Shown here one piece after another: positions 33,949-34,154 of a stretch of DNA of 34,154 nt (positions are counted from its first letter, which is position 1; each line of letters begins with the position of its first letter). The notes below the pieces were generated by a model. The model was not told the DNA's origin. It worked only from the letters and a program-made list of their open reading frames with translations, and did no database searches. This stretch comes from Chloroflexota bacterium (GTDB lineage: Bacteria; Chloroflexota; Dehalococcoidia; JACQUO01), in NCBI GenBank assembly GCA_016210205.1, contig JACQUO010000012.1, positions 1-34,154 of the forward strand, given 5' to 3'. A program made the position numbers and the translations under genes.

Positions 33949-34154
33949 GGCTCTCCTCTGCGGCCCGGCCTCGGGCGGCCCAAAACCTCCCGGCCCAGGG
34001 CGGGCAGGAACATCCCTAATAATAGAGCCAAGCCCAGGGGGCTGTCACCCGCGGCCAGGGGGGCTGCGGCGCAGCCCAGCAGACCGCCCCGAGGGGCGGG
34101 CGTGGGGGTGGGGGCCGGGGCCACGGTTGGGGTGGCCAACGTCGGCAACGCGGC
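33945..34154 (-). CDS. C-terminal end of a surface-type protein (runs off the window)
   Basis: Only the last 69 codons are visible and the frame is open to the window edge. The sequence is a Thr/Pro/Ala linker (TPTVAPAPTPTPAPRGG), then LLGCAAAP, a hydrophobic stretch of about 17-18 residues (GLALLLGMFLPALG), and a basic end RPRPGRRGEP. Linker, Cys, membrane segment and basic tail is the layout of Cys-type C-terminal sorting signals such as MYXO-CTERM. It may equally be a plain C-terminal membrane anchor. The stop overlaps the ATG of the solute-binding protein as ATGA, so both are probably in one operon. Confidence 0.6.
   Translation of the reverse strand, partial: AALPTLATPTVAPAPTPTPAPRGGLLGCAAAPLAAGDSPLGLALLLGMFLPALGREVLGRPRPGRRGEP

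Overview
The window is GC-rich, densely packed bacterial DNA. It has long runs of co-directional genes, many 4-base start/stop overlaps (ATGA or TTGA) and frequent TTG and GTG starts. Gene content suggests an anaerobic-type Chloroflexota, most likely related to Dehalococcoidia: a corrinoid amidation and nucleotide-loop pathway under a B12 riboswitch, an R3H-domain AAA ATPase, PdxST, a tiny DUF5679-type zinc protein, a two-domain Grx-like oxidoreductase, and inositol-lipid genes without any lipopolysaccharide genes. The taxonomic call is inference from gene content and recall, not from a database search.

Layout. (1) 246-8139, minus strand: a cobalamin operon transcribed cobT-cobS-cbiB-cobD-cobC-cobQ-cobU-cobB. 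It is preceded by a promoter (8551-8579), a cobalamin riboswitch (about 8405-8535) and an intrinsic terminator (8320-8366). A decayed lipoprotein start resembling BtuF (8190-8305) lies between the terminator and cobT. (2) 8608-13755, minus strand: pdxS-pdxT-GNAT-like protein-AAA/R3H ATPase-small zinc protein-tmk, with a promoter upstream of pdxS. (3) 14143-17721, plus strand: a TIM-barrel sugar isomerase-like protein, a ZIP-type metal transporter and proS, with a strong terminator after proS. (4) 18243-23444, plus strand: nusA-ylxR-infB-rbfA-truB, the translation/transcription cluster, without rimP in front. (5) 23545-25441: a 46-residue zinc protein, a PHP phosphoesterase on the minus strand and a tandem UspA protein. 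(6) 25545-30922, plus strand: inositol-3-phosphate synthase, two LpxL/PatA-like acyltransferases, a second PHP phosphoesterase, a PimA-like glycosyltransferase and a CDP-alcohol phosphatidyltransferase. (7) 31030-end: a two-domain thioredoxin-fold oxidoreductase, then on the minus strand a peptide-type ABC solute-binding lipoprotein and the C-terminus of a surface protein that runs off the window.

The most interesting system is region 6. It has the parts of an actinobacterial phosphatidylinositol/phosphatidylinositol-mannoside pathway in one co-directional run behind a good promoter. The embedded PHP protein is a candidate for the phosphatase step after phosphatidylinositol-phosphate synthesis. 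Other notable points are the truncated, frameshifted BtuF-like fragment downstream of the B12 riboswitch, and an intergenic repeat family. Several of its copies are bounded by imperfect terminal inverted repeats (consensus near CTAGCAGGGTGCTGAAAAA) and look like MITEs. Two of these element ends coincide with the stop codons of neighbouring genes.
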